64,000 nt of DNA from Henckelia pumila (lineage: Eukaryota > Streptophyta > Magnoliopsida > Lamiales > Gesneriaceae), in assembly GCF_033568475.1 (NCBI RefSeq), contig NC_133122.1:166248130-166312129 (forward strand), written 5' to 3'. Below are positions 1 to 11,015 of this stretch, piece by piece (the stretch's first letter is position 1; every line of letters starts with the position of its first letter). The position numbers were made by a program, and so were the translations under genes. Below the pieces are notes generated by a model. The model had not been told where the DNA came from. It made no database searches and saw only the letters and a program-made list of their open reading frames with translations.

Positions 1-592
1 AAGTGTCGGGACCCGAAAGTTCGGGATCCTGTCGGGTCGGGAGAGAGTAATCCCGAATAATATTTTTTTTAAAAAAAAATTCTATGAAAATATTTTTTTG
101 AAAAAAATTTATGAAAAAAATCAAACAATTTTTTAATACATTACAAATAAATTAAAATTTTTTTATATATAACCATTAAAAAACTAAAACATTTTTTTAG
201 TACATTACAAATAAACTAAAACAACTACTTGATTAATAAAAAAACATATAATTATTCATAATAATAAAAAAAACAAAATAAAAATTTATAACTCAATGTT
301 AATATTAAAAAAGATAAATATAAAAAAAATTATATGGTTTATAATTATAAAACATTAATATTAAAACATAAAAATTTTTAAAAAATTATTTTTTTAATTA
401 AAAAATATTATTAAAAAAATATTATTTTTATATTCGGGTCGGGTTGGAAATCCCGTCGGGAAGGGTTGCCTATCCCGATCCCGATCCCGAAATTGATCGG
501 GTCGGGAAAAGTTCGGGTCGGGAAAAATTCGGGACGGGAACGGGTTGAGAATCGGGACGGGTCGGGATTTATGTAAAATTTGTCGCCCCTAA
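1..592. mobile_element. hAT-like non-autonomous element, right part
   Basis: The ends (1-60 and 430-590) are packed with CGGGTCGGG/CCCGACCCG-type subterminal repeats, while 60-420 is extremely AT-rich and non-coding. The right end reads TTGTCGCCCCTAA, the inverse of the TAGGGG(T/C)G start typical of plant hAT elements. The flanking sequence from 593 resumes a Gypsy LTR also present at 62190, so this element was inserted into that LTR. The left terminus is outside the window or at its edge, so the 8-bp target duplication cannot be checked. The 95-codon minus-strand frame here is just translated repeat. Confidence 0.65.
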
Positions 593-2018
593 CCACAAGT
601 ACACATAAGACATCAAAATTTAACTTTTCATGTATCATCATATCATCATTCTCATAAAACATTTGTGAATGAAAATTATTTCTTTCATGTTCATTCATTT
701 CATGCTCATAAACTTTCTTGCTTGAAAAACATTCATGCTATTTAAAAGTAGGTGAAAACGTCCTTTAACTTTTCATAAAATATACTTTTCATAAAATATC
801 ATGCTCTCATATGTAAAATAACTACTTAGAGCATCCTGCGTTACGTATAGTTAGCGATCCACGTAAGCCGTTCTCCACGTTTTCGACGAAAACTTCATGC
901 ATCAAACACACACAAGACCTTAAAAGGATCATCACATGCATATAAGGACACAAACACATAAAAGAAGTTGAACAATCGCATTTCAGAATTTCCAGACAGT
1001 CGCGGCCAGGGGTTTTCTTCAACCTTTTTGCTTCTAAAATATTTTATACGCTGGAAAATCGATATCTAACAAAAGAACAGATTCAAAACACGACATAAAA
1101 CTCATGCAACAATTCGTCCTCGAGGTTCTTGAACCCAAAAACTCATCAAAACACAACTCAACATTAAAAATCTGAATTTGACTAATTTGAAACCTTTAAA
1201 AAGATGCATACACGCACACAAAACGTGATATCTCCCATGAAACAAACCTCGAATGCGCATCAAAGCATCATTCTAACAACTCGTACCCATGTGCACGACA
1301 CCAAACACGTCAAAACTCATAAAAAAACAGATTTTACTCTTTTTAAAAGCTACTACACTCAAACCATGATTATAACACGTCAAGAACGGCTTACGCTTCA
1401 CAGATACATGCCATCATAAAGCGTTCTTTCAAAAAAATCGTGGGGATTCCTCGCAAGAAAACATTATATAATTAGAATACACACATCATCATATTAAAAA
1501 TACATAATATTGCTTGGATAGTGGTTCAAAGATTGAATAAAACATGCCTTTCTCTTGTCGTTAGGGAGTAATCCAGACTCCGGGAACAAGATCCTAGCCT
1601 TTACTCGAACGGGCAACATAAAAATCTTCTTGAACATAAAGTGGAATTTTCAAAACTGAAGGACAAGGGAGGCGCTGAAACGCGAGGATCCAGCCTTTTA
1701 AAATATTCATCCCTAAACTTAAAAAATTATGTGGGTTAGCCCATTAAACTAAAAAATGCAGCCTTTTCAAATATTCATCCCTAAACTTAAAAAATTAAAT
1801 ACAAAAATCTGCACAAAATATACTTAACTTAAAATTTCTTAAACCGTTCAAAGGCTAGTCTCGATTCCCTTCGTCACCGGAATTAAAACCATACCTGAAA
1901 AACATCAAAAGCTAACTTTTTCATAAGAATTCATAATTTAAACATTTAAACACATAACTTTTTTGTAATAATTAATTAAATTCCCGTGAGTGGATTTATG
2001 GATTTTTCGGACATTACA
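593..2018 (-). mobile_element. Old Gypsy LTR (family C), minus orientation, interrupted by hAT
   Basis: Parts of this stretch align by eye with the LTR at 61529-63890: ACACATAAGACATCAAAAT near 608, the CCACGTAAG(C/T)CGTTCT motif near 858, and a right end of ATGGATTTTT then ACA, against ATGGATTTTTGGAATTTACA there. It ends in CA at 2018 and what follows is not a polypurine tract or pol, so this is the outer edge of a solo LTR or 5' LTR read on the minus strand. It is much more diverged than copy C. No host gene is seen inside; the short frames are LTR sequence. Confidence 0.6.
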
Positions 2019-2125
2019 TGAAATTTGCGTGTAAGGATGGTGCACAAGTTGCAACCGACTTATGTTGTGATGGTATATGGCAAAGACCCTGCATTTTAAA
2101 TGTCTACAGTTGTACATTTAACTAG
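2018..2125 (+). other. Short cysteine-rich open frame at the LTR edge, possible exon remnant
   Basis: Immediately after the LTR there is a 35-codon frame (ATG at 2018, TAG at 2123) with four cysteines, including the segments CKDGAQVATDLCCDG and WQRPC. The composition is more protein-like than the surrounding intron. It might be part of an exon of the host gene whose later exons are at 2402 and 17122, truncated by the LTR insertion. No GT donor inside it gives the phase needed to join the exon at 2402, so the assignment is weak. Confidence 0.25.
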
Positions 2126-2290
2126 GTGTCTCTGAACCAGAAGTCACTCATCCCAGAACCAACTGAATTTTTTGTTTACCTTTCCTCTTAAAAATATGAA
2201 TTAGAATTTCCTTGCCCTCTTCCCCTATCCTCCATCTGTCTCACCCACGCATGAACACTGTTTATTTGTATTTGTTTTCTTTTCCGTTTT

Positions 2291-2490
2291 TTTACTTTAG
2301 TTTAAATCATTTGTGATCCTAGATTGCAAATTTCTATGAGCTTATATGGCTTTACCATTTAATACAAAATTTATATTTGTTTTTCTTTTCTTTTACTTTA
2401 GTTTAAATAATGGGTGCCATCCTAGATTGCAAATTTCCGTGAGCTTATATGGCTTTACAGGGTATTTAATGCAAAATTCAAATGAAACAT
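2291..2490 (+). repeat. Imperfect 101-bp tandem duplication covering a splice acceptor and exon start
   Basis: TTTACTTTAGTTTAAAT occurs at 2291 and again at 2392, and similarity continues through GATTGCAAATTTC and GAGCTTATATGGCTTTAC in both units. The second unit stays in an open frame that continues to a GT donor at 2561; the first unit has an in-frame TGA soon after the acceptor and is decayed. The second unit is therefore the one likely to be used. Confidence 0.7.
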
Positions 2491-2560
2491 GGGTTCACAT
2501 TGACAACTTCTCAGCAATGAATGGGGTCTCGCGCTTCTGTGAAAATTATAAACCATGGAG
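2402..2560 (+). CDS. Putative internal exon of an unrecognised host gene
   Basis: A long pyrimidine tract followed by AG at 2400-2401 precedes an open segment of 159 nt that ends at AACCATGGAG with a GTATGT donor at 2561. The translated segment includes NETWVHIDNFSAMNG and FCENYKPW. I do not recognise the family. The exon needs one base to finish its first codon and leaves two bases at its end. That phase matches the exon at 17122, which supplies one base. If the two are joined, the intron between them is 14.5 kb of transposons. Upstream exons are not identified and the gene start lies to the left or has been destroyed by the LTR insertion ending at 2018. Nothing shows whether the gene is still expressed. 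Confidence 0.5.
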
Positions 2561-3059
2561 GTATGTTTGATGATGTTTCTTTTCTTATTTTTAGAATGCG
2601 TATACTCTCAGCATAACATGATAACCTCATCGAGATTATCGAAAATTTACATTGTTGCCGTAATTTGACATAAAGTTAAATGTTTATTTGGGTGCTTTTT
2701 GTAAAAATTTTATTACATGTTTTCCTCTTTTCTCACGGATACAAGCATGCAAAAATTATTTTTATGGGTTCCACGGTTTGTGTCATGTAGGAAGTTTTGT
2801 AAAGCATGCTCATATGCTTGCTCTATTGATTTTCGTCTGACTCTGGCTTTCTTGATGCCTCTGGCACTGTTTTCACAGTTTTTTTTGTTCTTGAGCATCC
2901 ATTGCCTAAACTGAAGAGCTTCTTTTGTTCAAATTTATATTTTACTTCAATGGTGTAGTCTGAATATATAGCCTCAAGTCAGAAAACTTAATTATAGAAT
3001 TCCTTGATTTTCTGGGATCCCACTTACCAATTGCAAGTACACAATCAAGAAAACTGAAT

Positions 3060-4110
3060 TTCCCAAAATGACATGTTCTCAATATTTGCCTTGAATGATA
3101 TTACATCGAAACATTGTCTTTTGTATTGGATTGAGATTTTGCAGTACTCCTCTCATGCGGGAGAATAAATTTTCTGTTCCTGCCTGCCTTGTGACTTTCT
3201 GAAATGAATGACCAACGAATGGTTTTTTTGGGATGCTGCCAGCTGCCTGTCTATTTGTATGTATGATGTACAAATTATGCCACCATCAAGCTTCTTTCTA
3301 ATGAAATGCATGTCTACCTCTATTTGCGTTGTTTTGTCATGCTACAAAGGATTGGGAGCGATGTTAACAATCTGCTGGTAATACAACTTTGTTGGTCCTT
3401 TTAACTCGATTCTTAGATCATCTATGATGATCGTAAGCCACAAATATTCACTTATGTCTAGGTTACCACCCATAAAGGGTTCACCTCCTATCTACTTTGA
3501 AGTCTACAAGATCAGCAACTGCAATTGCCTCTAACTCCATACTCGTGCCCTTTATTGAATGAAATTCCGTCGCTTGGATTAGTTTTTAAGCATATTAGAA
3601 CCAAATGTACTTTCTGGTGGATGAGGTTTTCTTCATTATTTTCTTTTGACCATTTGTCTCATCACTCTCACTTATTCTATATCAGGTCCCTTTCGAGACA
3701 ATTAGTCAGTTTTCTGACTAGTTGTTTATCAGTACCTTTTTCACCTTTAATTGTGCTTGTATCACCAAGGGTTTTTGTACCCGTGCCTGTAGAACTTTTC
3801 GGATAGTTAGCAACCTTTAGTACTTGTCTCTTTGAGTAGGTCCAGCACATACTCCTGGCAGAGAGATGAAAGATAATTGCTTTTCAACGGGCTACCTCTA
3901 TCCCCTAAGAATATTTAAAGAATATTTCAAGATCCTTATATCCTTGGTCAAACTCTACTTTAGTCGCACCTTAAACCATAGGTTTCTCCCTTTTCCATAA
4001 AATTTTATGAGTGGTGGCATCTTCACTATACATCCATGATGATCGTTTTCTGGTAGACTTTGTTTCAAGGGTAGGTGTATTCAGTCACAGCTTTTACCTT
4101 GTTTAATGAT
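3060..4110 (-). pseudogene. Degenerate Copia pol fragment (RT end and RNase H)
   Basis: On the minus strand, three diagnostic Copia blocks occur in the right order though in different frames: an RT block with YVDDII-like remains near 4030 and LKYSLNILRG near 3920; EYVLDLLKETSTKGC near 3840; and near 3330 a block resembling the conserved RNase H tail (PNPLxHDKTTQIEVDMHFI). Frameshifts and stops are frequent and no LTR was found at either edge. It lies antisense in the inferred giant intron. Confidence 0.7.
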
Positions 4111-4344
4111 TATTACTGGCCTGATAAAATCTCATAAAATGGGGCAGTACCATTGTTCCTAAAGTATGATTTATTGACCGACTCTCGTATTTCTATCGCT
4201 GTAGACACAATCAAGCATGTATGAGTGATTTCCGACACCATTGCATTCCCAAAGTATCCCCTCATCATCGAGTATGCTTCAACCCACACTGCAAATAGTG
4301 TACCCACGCCTTTTGGCCTAGTTCCTATAAAATGGCAGAGTTTC

Positions 4345-5060
4345 TTGTTGCACCTGTACTTTAGAATTTTTTTTTGAAGTATCGTATGAATATGATACGC
4401 GGATACACGTGTTGGATACTGCAAAATCCATGTCCTTGATTTCTGTAGGTTTGCAAGTCGGATACGCCTCAGATACGGGAAGGATACATTTTCTGATACA
4501 TTTTTTGGCGAAATCGCGAACACTTAAAAGTTATAAGTGTCAAATGGAATAAAATTTGAACTTTGGGGACTAATTAAAGAATTTCCCAAATTTACTTGTG
4601 CTAAATAGACAAATTATTTTTGCTTATTTATTTAGCCCTAAATAGACAAATGAATTGACTTCATTTGCTCTCTTCTCCTCACCTTTGTCATTGCCCTCGT
4701 CTCCGTCGCTGCCGTTGCCGCAAGCTCGCCTGTTGCCACGGCCGCCGCCCAAGCTCCACAATACTCAAAATAAACTTCAATTGTTTTACCTAGGTTCAAA
4801 GTACTTTCTTTTTATTCTCAATTCCAAATCACTCATCACTCAACTAATTTGCAATGAAAAATTTTCAAAATAAGGGCGTACAAGAGGATGTTGATGATGA
4901 TTGCTCTCCTGGAAATTTGTAATTGAAAGGAAACTAGGGAGAAACACTTGGTCTTGTAATATATGTACTAAGATGTGCAAGAGTTGTACTCGAGGGTGAA
5001 AGCCCACACATTAAAAGTTAAAGGCTTTGGAATGGCTAGTTGTTTCCAAGCAGCTTTTGT
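4345..5060 (+). repeat. Left arm of the long inverted repeat
   Basis: Pairs with 8180-8885 in inverse orientation. Examples are CGCGGATACACGTGTTGGAT (4397) against its inverse near 8817-8832, the CATTTGTCTATTTAGGG block, the GGCGGC-rich segment near 4740 against 8518, and GATGATGATTGCTCTC near 4892 against its inverse near 8370. The two strings of 60-70 short codons here are repeat sequence, not genes. Confidence 0.65.
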
Positions 5061-5185
5061 TGGCTCCAACAAGTTTTTAATATGAATCTTTTCTCTCTTT
5101 GAATGCGTGTAATTGTTAATAAATTGTATTCGGGTGGAAGTAACCTGGAATCATTCATTGCGTAGCCATGTGGAAGGCTCGAAAC

Positions 5186-5844
5186 CAGTGTTCTAAAATT
5201 CGCCCTAGGCACTGGGCGTCGGTCGGCCGCCCTTAAAAAGGGCTAGTCGGTCACCCTAGGCGGCCTTGGCGCCTAGGCGGTCCTGGGTGCCCCTAGGCGG
5301 CGACGGCAAGAGAGGTGAACGGCGGCGGCCGGGGAAAAATGGGTTCGACAGGGCGAGCTTCAAACTTAGGAAAATAAGTATTGGAAGAAAGCCCTTGCCA
5401 CGAGGATTCCAAATCTATGCTCAAATCAATTTTTCAAGCAACGAGGCGGCGTAGATCGGAGCTTGAAGTTTCGAAATGGTGATGAGAAAAGGGAAAAAAT
5501 GAATCGGCCGAGAGAAAAATAATGCGAAGAAAGAGAAAATCGCCTAGGGATATAGGCTTTTTTATGGGCTTTTACTATGCATCTTTTATGGGCTTTTACT
5601 ATGCATTTAGGGGCTTTAGGATTTTCTTTTGGGCTCAAAAAAATAACAGCCCAATTAGGAAGAAAAAAAACTGAAAGGATTGCATATTTGTATTGGGCTT
5701 TAAATCTTCGTCCAACGCTGGAATAAACCAATTTATGTTGATATCGTGGAATCCGCCTAGCGGCGCCTAGTCCCCGCCTAGGCGGCCTAGGCGCTAGGCG
5801 CTGGTCCGGCGCCCGACTAGCGCCTAGCGAATTTTAGAACCTTG
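5186..5844. mobile_element. 659-bp hAT-type MITE with perfect 8-bp target duplication
   Basis: CTCGAAAC occurs immediately left (5178-5185) and immediately right (5845-5852) of the element, which fits the 8-bp duplication made by hAT transposases. The termini are inverted repeats: CAGTGTTCTAAAATTCGC at the left and the inverse CAAGGTTCTAAAATTCGC at the right. Subterminal regions are dense in GCCTAGGCG/CGCCTAGGC motifs. The centre contains a short direct repeat of TTTTATGGGCTTTTACTATG (about 5559 and 5583). It carries no transposase. It interrupts the 5' duplicate of the hAT composite, so it is younger than that element. Confidence 0.9.
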
Positions 5845-6162
5845 CTCGAAACATATTGAGGATTCCTAGCAATATTGAAAGATGACCCCCGGTGTAAAAC
5901 AATCTTGCAATTTCACAATGTAGCTCATCTGTAGAATTCATGTTAAATGCTTTTTCAAAAGAGCCAAATGTTCTTTCCTTCGTCTTTGTAACAAAAAGAT
6001 GTTAGTATTTGTACTGATGGGTGATCGGATGTACAAAGAAGACCGCTTGTTTATCATGGTCATGTGTGAAAGTGGTCCTATGTTTTCTGAAGGCAATAAA
6101 ATGTGAAGATGAGTACACGCATAAGTTTTCATCTCTAAGTTGCTCATTGACTTCATAATGAA

Positions 6163-6417
6163 GTGGGGCATCAGAATGTTGATCAAGTTGTCTTGGATAA
6201 TGCTCTCGTTTGCAAAACCATGAGGTTATTTGTTGAAGCAAAATATCCGCATATATTTTGGAAACCTTGTTTTGTGCCCACACTGAATCTTGACTTGAAG
6301 AATATTGTGATACGACTGACTCTGCGCAAAACAATTGAAGAGTGCAAGTGGATAACAGGAATATCAAGTGAAATTTCAACGATAAAAAGTTTTATAATGA
6401 ATCACAATATGAGATGA
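6163..6417 (+). pseudogene. hAT transposase DUF659 fragment, plus strand
   Basis: The plus-strand frame reads VVLDNALVCKTMRL, then KYPHIFWKPCFVP and KTIEECKWITG. This matches the catalytic-core pattern of plant DUF659/hAT proteins (an Asp-Asn block, then a Tyr-Pro-x-Ile/Leu-Phe-Trp-x-Pro-Cys block, then the helical segment after it). The C-to-P/F changes around the usual Cys-x-x-His show decay. It is opposite in orientation to the transposase pieces at 6655-8106. Confidence 0.75.
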
Positions 6418-6502
6418 TCGATGTTCAACGATAACTCAAACTTGACTCATGTGTGGAGAGTTGATTTGTTTCCACAACTATTATGCTTCAAAGGTTCAGG
6501 AA

Positions 6503-6580
6503 AATCAATAAATGTCTTGAAAACATGTTGATTAGAGAAAGAATCAATAAATGTCTTGAAAACATTTTGATTAGAGAAAG
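6503..6580 (+). repeat. Two 39-bp tandem units
   Basis: AATCAATAAATGTCTTGAAA starts at 6503 and 6542; the units differ at about one position (ACATGTTG versus ACATTTTG). This is a local duplication inside the plus-strand hAT piece. Confidence 0.9.
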
Positions 6581-6654
6581 ATGGAATTTGTAGGAGGATG
6601 ATGTAGTGAAGGCTAGAGCAATGCGAGATATTGGAGGACAAATTTTAACAAAAA

Positions 6655-8106
6655 ATTGATTACCCATCACTGCCTTTATCAGTAAATAAGATTGCCTCAA
6701 ATTCAGGTTCATCAAGAGACAAATTTGCAATTTCAAGCATAGTAGCACATTCTATGTCCATGGAATCAAATGCATCCACACCAACATCCCACATCTTACT
6801 TTCTACTTCGCTATAATGCGGACTCCTCTTAGATAAAAGATGAATATTGCAGTGAACATATACCTTCCGCTCTTTGTGGTGTTATTTTGTTCCTCTTCAC
6901 TGTGTGTGAAATTGTAGATGCTCCAATTTTTCTCACAACAAGAACCGCCCAAGTACCTTTAAAACTAAACTTTGAAAGGGTTAGTGCAGAAGCACCATGG
7001 ATAACCGACCACTTAGTTGGAGACATCAAACCCCGGTCGTGCTTTACATCATTATCAGAAAAATCATAATGGCGGCTGAAAAGGAGGAAACTCTTCATTT
7101 ACACTTTTTTGTTCGGACGAGCTCGAGTAATGTCATTCAATGCACTTTTTCCTCTCCCTTGAAGCGTTGATGCCCCTGTGAGGACAAAGACTGTTGGGAA
7201 ATTCTTGGAGCCACTCACGGTAATACCTACAGAAAAAAAAATTGATAGTTAAACAAGAACTAATATTTCATTGTTTCTAATTAGCTGAAACTTAGAAAGT
7301 TAAAATTTTAGAGCTTTACCTCGGATTCAAATAATGCGCCAAACAAGATAGAGTTGTGTTGCTTTTGTTCCACCGCTCGAGGCTCCAACAGAACATCATG
7401 AACAACCTCATAAAAGTTTGAATCTCCACTATGAGCCCTTTTTGAGATGGCAAACTCTCATCCTCTCTATCATTTCATCCCACCACTCATAAACTAAATG
7501 AAGACAAGATTGATAAGTGTTCGCTTTCCTCAGCATCTCATAAATCGAACTTGTGATAGGAAGTATATAATAATTTTTTCCCCAAAATTGGTCGTCCATT
7601 ATCTTGTAGTTCACTACTCCAACGTTCACTACATCTTTCTCCTTGTACAAATCCCCTTTTCCATCAATCTACCATGGTTTCAAGATATTTCTTGATTTGC
7701 CTAAACCTTTCAACAACAATGATTGTGGATGCAAATAGAGTATCCCAAGGGAGAGCATCTTCAAGTTCGAGTTCGATAATCTCATTTTGGGATTCATTAT
7801 AAGATTTTTTTTATCATTGAAACATCATCTGATACTTATGTTATCCCTTGCACTCTTCAATAGTTGTTAATAAATTGTATCCGAGTGGAAGATAACTTAG
7901 AATCATTTGTTGAGCAACCATACCGAAGGCACGAAGCCACGAACATAATGATGATTCCTAGCAATATTGAAAGATAATTTCCAAGTGTAAAACAATCTCG
8001 CAATTTCAGAACTTAACTCGTCTCTAGAATGCAAATTAAAAGCTTTTTCAAGTGTTTCTTTCCTCTTCTTTGTTGGATCTCTTCTTTGTTGGATCTCATC
8101 TTGCAA
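6655..8106 (-). pseudogene. hAT (DUF659-type) transposase remnants, minus strand
   Basis: Read on the minus strand, pieces follow the normal protein order. IARLFYTWKLSFNIARNHHY (about 8010) is the start of DUF659. IMDDQFWGKNYYILPITSS with CLHLVYEWWDEMIERM (7650-7429) is the later part. KWSVIHGASALTLSKF, IGASTISHTVKRNKITPQR (7098-6829) is the hAT dimerisation region. An acidic tail containing MLEIANLSLDEPEFE follows to about 6655. The middle catalytic part is missing from this strand, and stops separate the blocks. It is inactive. Confidence 0.75.
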
Positions 8107-8179
8107 GGGAAAAACATTGTTGTTTCCTGTTAGATGATGAGCTTAGCACTCTTCTTTGTCAATTCTACCTCATCCACAA

Positions 8180-8885
8180 GTTGTTACATATATTTTATTT
8201 GATATATATATATAATATCCACAACTAGCAATTCCAACCTTTGATATTTAATATAGGTGGGCCTTTAACCTCCAGTACGATCTCTTGCACACTTTAGTTC
8301 ATATTTTACACGACCAAGTAATATTTCCTCTAGTTCTCTTTTCAATCTTAGTTACAAATTTCCATAGAGAGCAATCATCATCTTTTTGTACACACTCATT
8401 TTGCAAGTTTTCCATTGAAAACTGGAGAGAAATTTGGAATTGAGAACAAAAATAAAATAAAATTTGAACATGGCTAAATCAAATTGATGTTTATTTTGTC
8501 TTTTTGTGGAGCTTGGGCGGCGGCAGCTGAGACAAGGCAGTGATAGAGATGAGGATAAGAGAGTAGATGAAGAAGGACAAGACAGTGATAGAGACGAGGA
8601 TAAGAGAGTAGATGAAGACGTTTCATTTGTCTATTTAGGGTTAAATAAATAAGTCCAATTAATTTTGGGATATTTTTTAATTAGTCTCTCAAAGTTCAAT
8701 TTTATTTCATTTGACCCCTAAAACTTTTAATTTTTTGCAATTTCGCCAAAAAAAAATATCAGATTATGTGTCTTTCCCGTATCCGACTGGTCAAACCCAC
8801 AGAAAGTCAAGGATGTATCCAACACGCGTATCATATTCATATCCGATACTTCGGAAATTTTTTCCCCTAAAGTATTCGTGCTACG
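8180..8885 (-). repeat. Right arm of the long inverted repeat
   Basis: Inverse partner of 4345-5060, with similarity through CTAGCAATTCCAACCTTTGA (8226), GAGAGCAATCATCAT (8367) and the CGCGTATCATATTCATAT block at 8825. In the minus-oriented transposon copy it is the 5' flank, because transposase coding begins just inside at about 8106. Confidence 0.65.
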
Positions 8886-8913
8886 TAGACTACATAGAAG
8901 ACTTTGTTTTTAA

Positions 8914-9344
8914 CTAGTGTTTTCATTATCGGACAGTTAATCAAACCGATTAACACTTCAAAATCGGTTCAATTGGATTGTTGGACCGGAAAACTGTTAT
9001 ATTAGTAAATAATATATCTGTAGATCTTAAATATGTATATATAAATAATAAAAATATATATATTTAACAAAATTTGAAATCTAAACATACATATAATCAA
9101 AATATCAAATATAATTATATATATTTTAAAACAAAAAATAAGTCAAAATAAGTTCAAATGCTAATAAAATAATGTTTTACAAAAGGCTGTACCGGTTGGA
9201 CCAATATTTAACCGGGTTTAGGACCGGTCCCTTCGGTTCTTGACCGGTTGACTGCTAAAACAGTTCTAATGATTGGTCCGGACCGGACTTGTCATTGCTT
9301 CACGGTCAAATCGGTCAGTTCGGTCCGATTTTGAAAAGACTAGT
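8914..9344. mobile_element. MITE-like element rich in ACCGGTT motifs
   Basis: The left end CTAGTGTTTTCATTATCGGA and the inverse of the right end, CTAGTCTTTTCAAAATCGGA, form imperfect terminal inverted repeats. Both ends are dense in ACCGG/CCGGT motifs around an AT-rich centre (9000-9180), the subterminal layout of non-autonomous hAT-like elements. No clean target duplication could be read, so the superfamily is uncertain. Confidence 0.6.
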
Positions 9345-10377
9345 TCTTACCGAGAATCACGAAGAAGAAATGACACGCGAAAGCTCTAGTCATGAAGGAA
9401 TTCGAAATGAAAGACCTCAGATACCTTACATATTTCTTGGAATAGAAGTAGCAAGATTATCCATGGGTATCTCAATCTCACGACTAAAATATGTTCTTGA
9501 ATCTTGACCTTTAGAAGGAAACCGGTATGTTAGGATGCAAACCAAACAACACACCCATGGATCCGAAAATCAAGATGGGAACAAAAAGGGATAGTCTTCC
9601 AGTTAAAAAGGTAAGATATCAAAGGCTAGTAGGCAAAATTATATACTTGTTGCATACATGACAGTATATCATATTTGTTGTGAGCATTATTAGTCATATT
9701 CATGAACAACCCTACTTGAGAACACATGGGGTGCTGCATACGAGTGCTAAGATATCTAAAAAGTACTCCAAGGAAAGGACTACTCTTTAGAAAAACGTCA
9801 ATCAGAACAGTTAAACTATTTCTCCGGAATAGTACAAACCTTTAAATAACCCCCAGGCTCCAGGACCCTTTGCGCCTTAGTGCGTCTTGCGCCCTTAACA
9901 ACTATGGTACAGTGATGTTGATTGGGCTGGGTCTCCCACAGATAGGCGTTCTACTTCTGGATATTGTTCATTTGTATGGTGATATTTTGTGACATGGTGA
10001 AGCAAGAACAATCAATGGTTACTCTTATTAGTGCGGAAGCTGAATACCGATCATTAGCTCATGGAATGTTTAGGAATGTGGCTCAAGAGTCTGTTTAATG
10101 AGTTGAAGAAAGAAGAAAATCACCCACAAAAGCTTATGTGTGATAATCAAGCAGCCATCAGCATATCCAAGAATCCAATTCATCATGATTGGACTAAACA
10201 TATTGAAGTGGATCGACATTTGGTAAGTGAAGGTTTTAAAGGGGATTGTGGAGCTGAGTTACACTACTCAATTACAAGTTGCAGACATTTTGACAAAGGC
10301 CCTTCACCGGCCGAATTTCCAAGAATTGTGTTCCAAGTTGGGCATGTTGAACCTATAAGACCCAACAAGTGGGGGAG
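9345..10377 (+). pseudogene. Copia pol 3' fragment (RT end, RNase H) with polypurine tract
   Basis: Ordered Copia blocks are readable in several frames: FLGIEVARLSMGISIS (about 9435), YQRLVGKLIYL-like (9620), DVDWAGSPTDRRSTSGYC (about 9917), AEAEY-like (10035), DNQAAISISKNPIHHDWTKH then IEVDRH (10141-10220). Many stops and shifts make it dead. A short TGCGCC-rich insertion sits near 9865-9900. The purine run GTGGGGGAG at 10370-10377 is the polypurine tract that primes plus-strand DNA, directly before the LTR at 10378. The 5' part of the element is missing. Confidence 0.8.
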
Positions 10378-10593
10378 TGTTGAATGATAAATATTGTATC
10401 ATTATCAACTAAAATGAGATAGGATTTTATCTATGTATTTGTATTTTAATTCTTGCTATTAGGATAATGAGTATCTGATTTTATTCCATAGTTTAAGAGA
10501 TCTAGTTAGGCATAGAGTTCTGTAAAGTTCATTGTATTTTCCCAATTTTAGTTCAATTAAATAAAACAGCAATTTCTCTTTCCTAAAACGACA
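10378..10593 (+). mobile_element. 3' LTR of the Copia fragment
   Basis: Starts TGTTGAATGATAAATATTG straight after the polypurine tract and runs to about CGACA at 10593. The start is firm; the end is an estimate from the CA rule because no second copy is in the window. Confidence 0.6.
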
Positions 10594-10822
10594 CTTATAT
10601 TTTGTGATCTAGGTATTCGAAAGAAGAAGGGATTCCTCTGAGAAGTTTGCAGAGAAAAAAATTTACATACCTTTTAAGGTGAGTTCTTGATCATACTTGA
10701 TTACCCTCATGTTTATGTCATTATGTGGCTCAGAAATTGGCTTAAATGCAACTTTGCTTTTTGGGGAACATATATGCTTTGCTCTCAACTAAGTTTTAAA
10801 ATTGATCAGTTTTATTGCTAGT

Positions 10823-11015
10823 TGTAGATTTAAATAATATTTGTTATAATTGTGAATATTTGATATCAATCTTGTAGATATAAATATCTTTTATTTTTGG
10901 TAGCGTACTTTTTTATTATCCCTTGATCGAAGGGAATTTGTTGTACCTAGGGTTATTTAAAGGTCTGTACTATTCTGGGAAAATACAGTCAGAATTATCT
11001 TATATTATTTCTAGA
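10823..11015 (+). repeat. 5' LTR of the Copia element
   Basis: Begins TGTAGATTTAAATAATATTT and ends before TGGTATCACGAGCC. It matches the 3' copy at 16635 closely (for example CCTAGGGTTATTTAAA and GAAGGGAATTTGTTG in both). Confidence 0.9.

Larger units (their letters stand above)
4345..8885. mobile_element. Rearranged hAT (DUF659-type) composite with long inverted arms
   Basis: The two ends are long imperfect inverted repeats (about 4345-5060 and 8180-8885), and the inside contains hAT transposase pieces in both orientations: minus at 8106-6655 and plus at 6163-6417. A segment near 5110-5178 plus 5853-6000 recurs in direct orientation at 7862-8090. The simplest reading is two related hAT copies, one in each orientation, fused by insertion or recombination and then decayed. 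Outer ends carry CTAAAGTA-like motifs near GTGC(A/T)AC. No 8-bp target duplication was found. Confidence 0.6.

Noticed and set aside
411-698. 95-codon minus-strand frame with repeated Arg-Pro-Asp and Gly-Ile segments
   Set aside because: It translates the CGGGTCGGG repeats of the hAT-like element.
4655-5454. Frames with Pro/Leu-rich and Arg-rich runs
   Set aside because: They translate the inverted arm of the hAT composite and the GCCTAGGCG repeats of the MITE.
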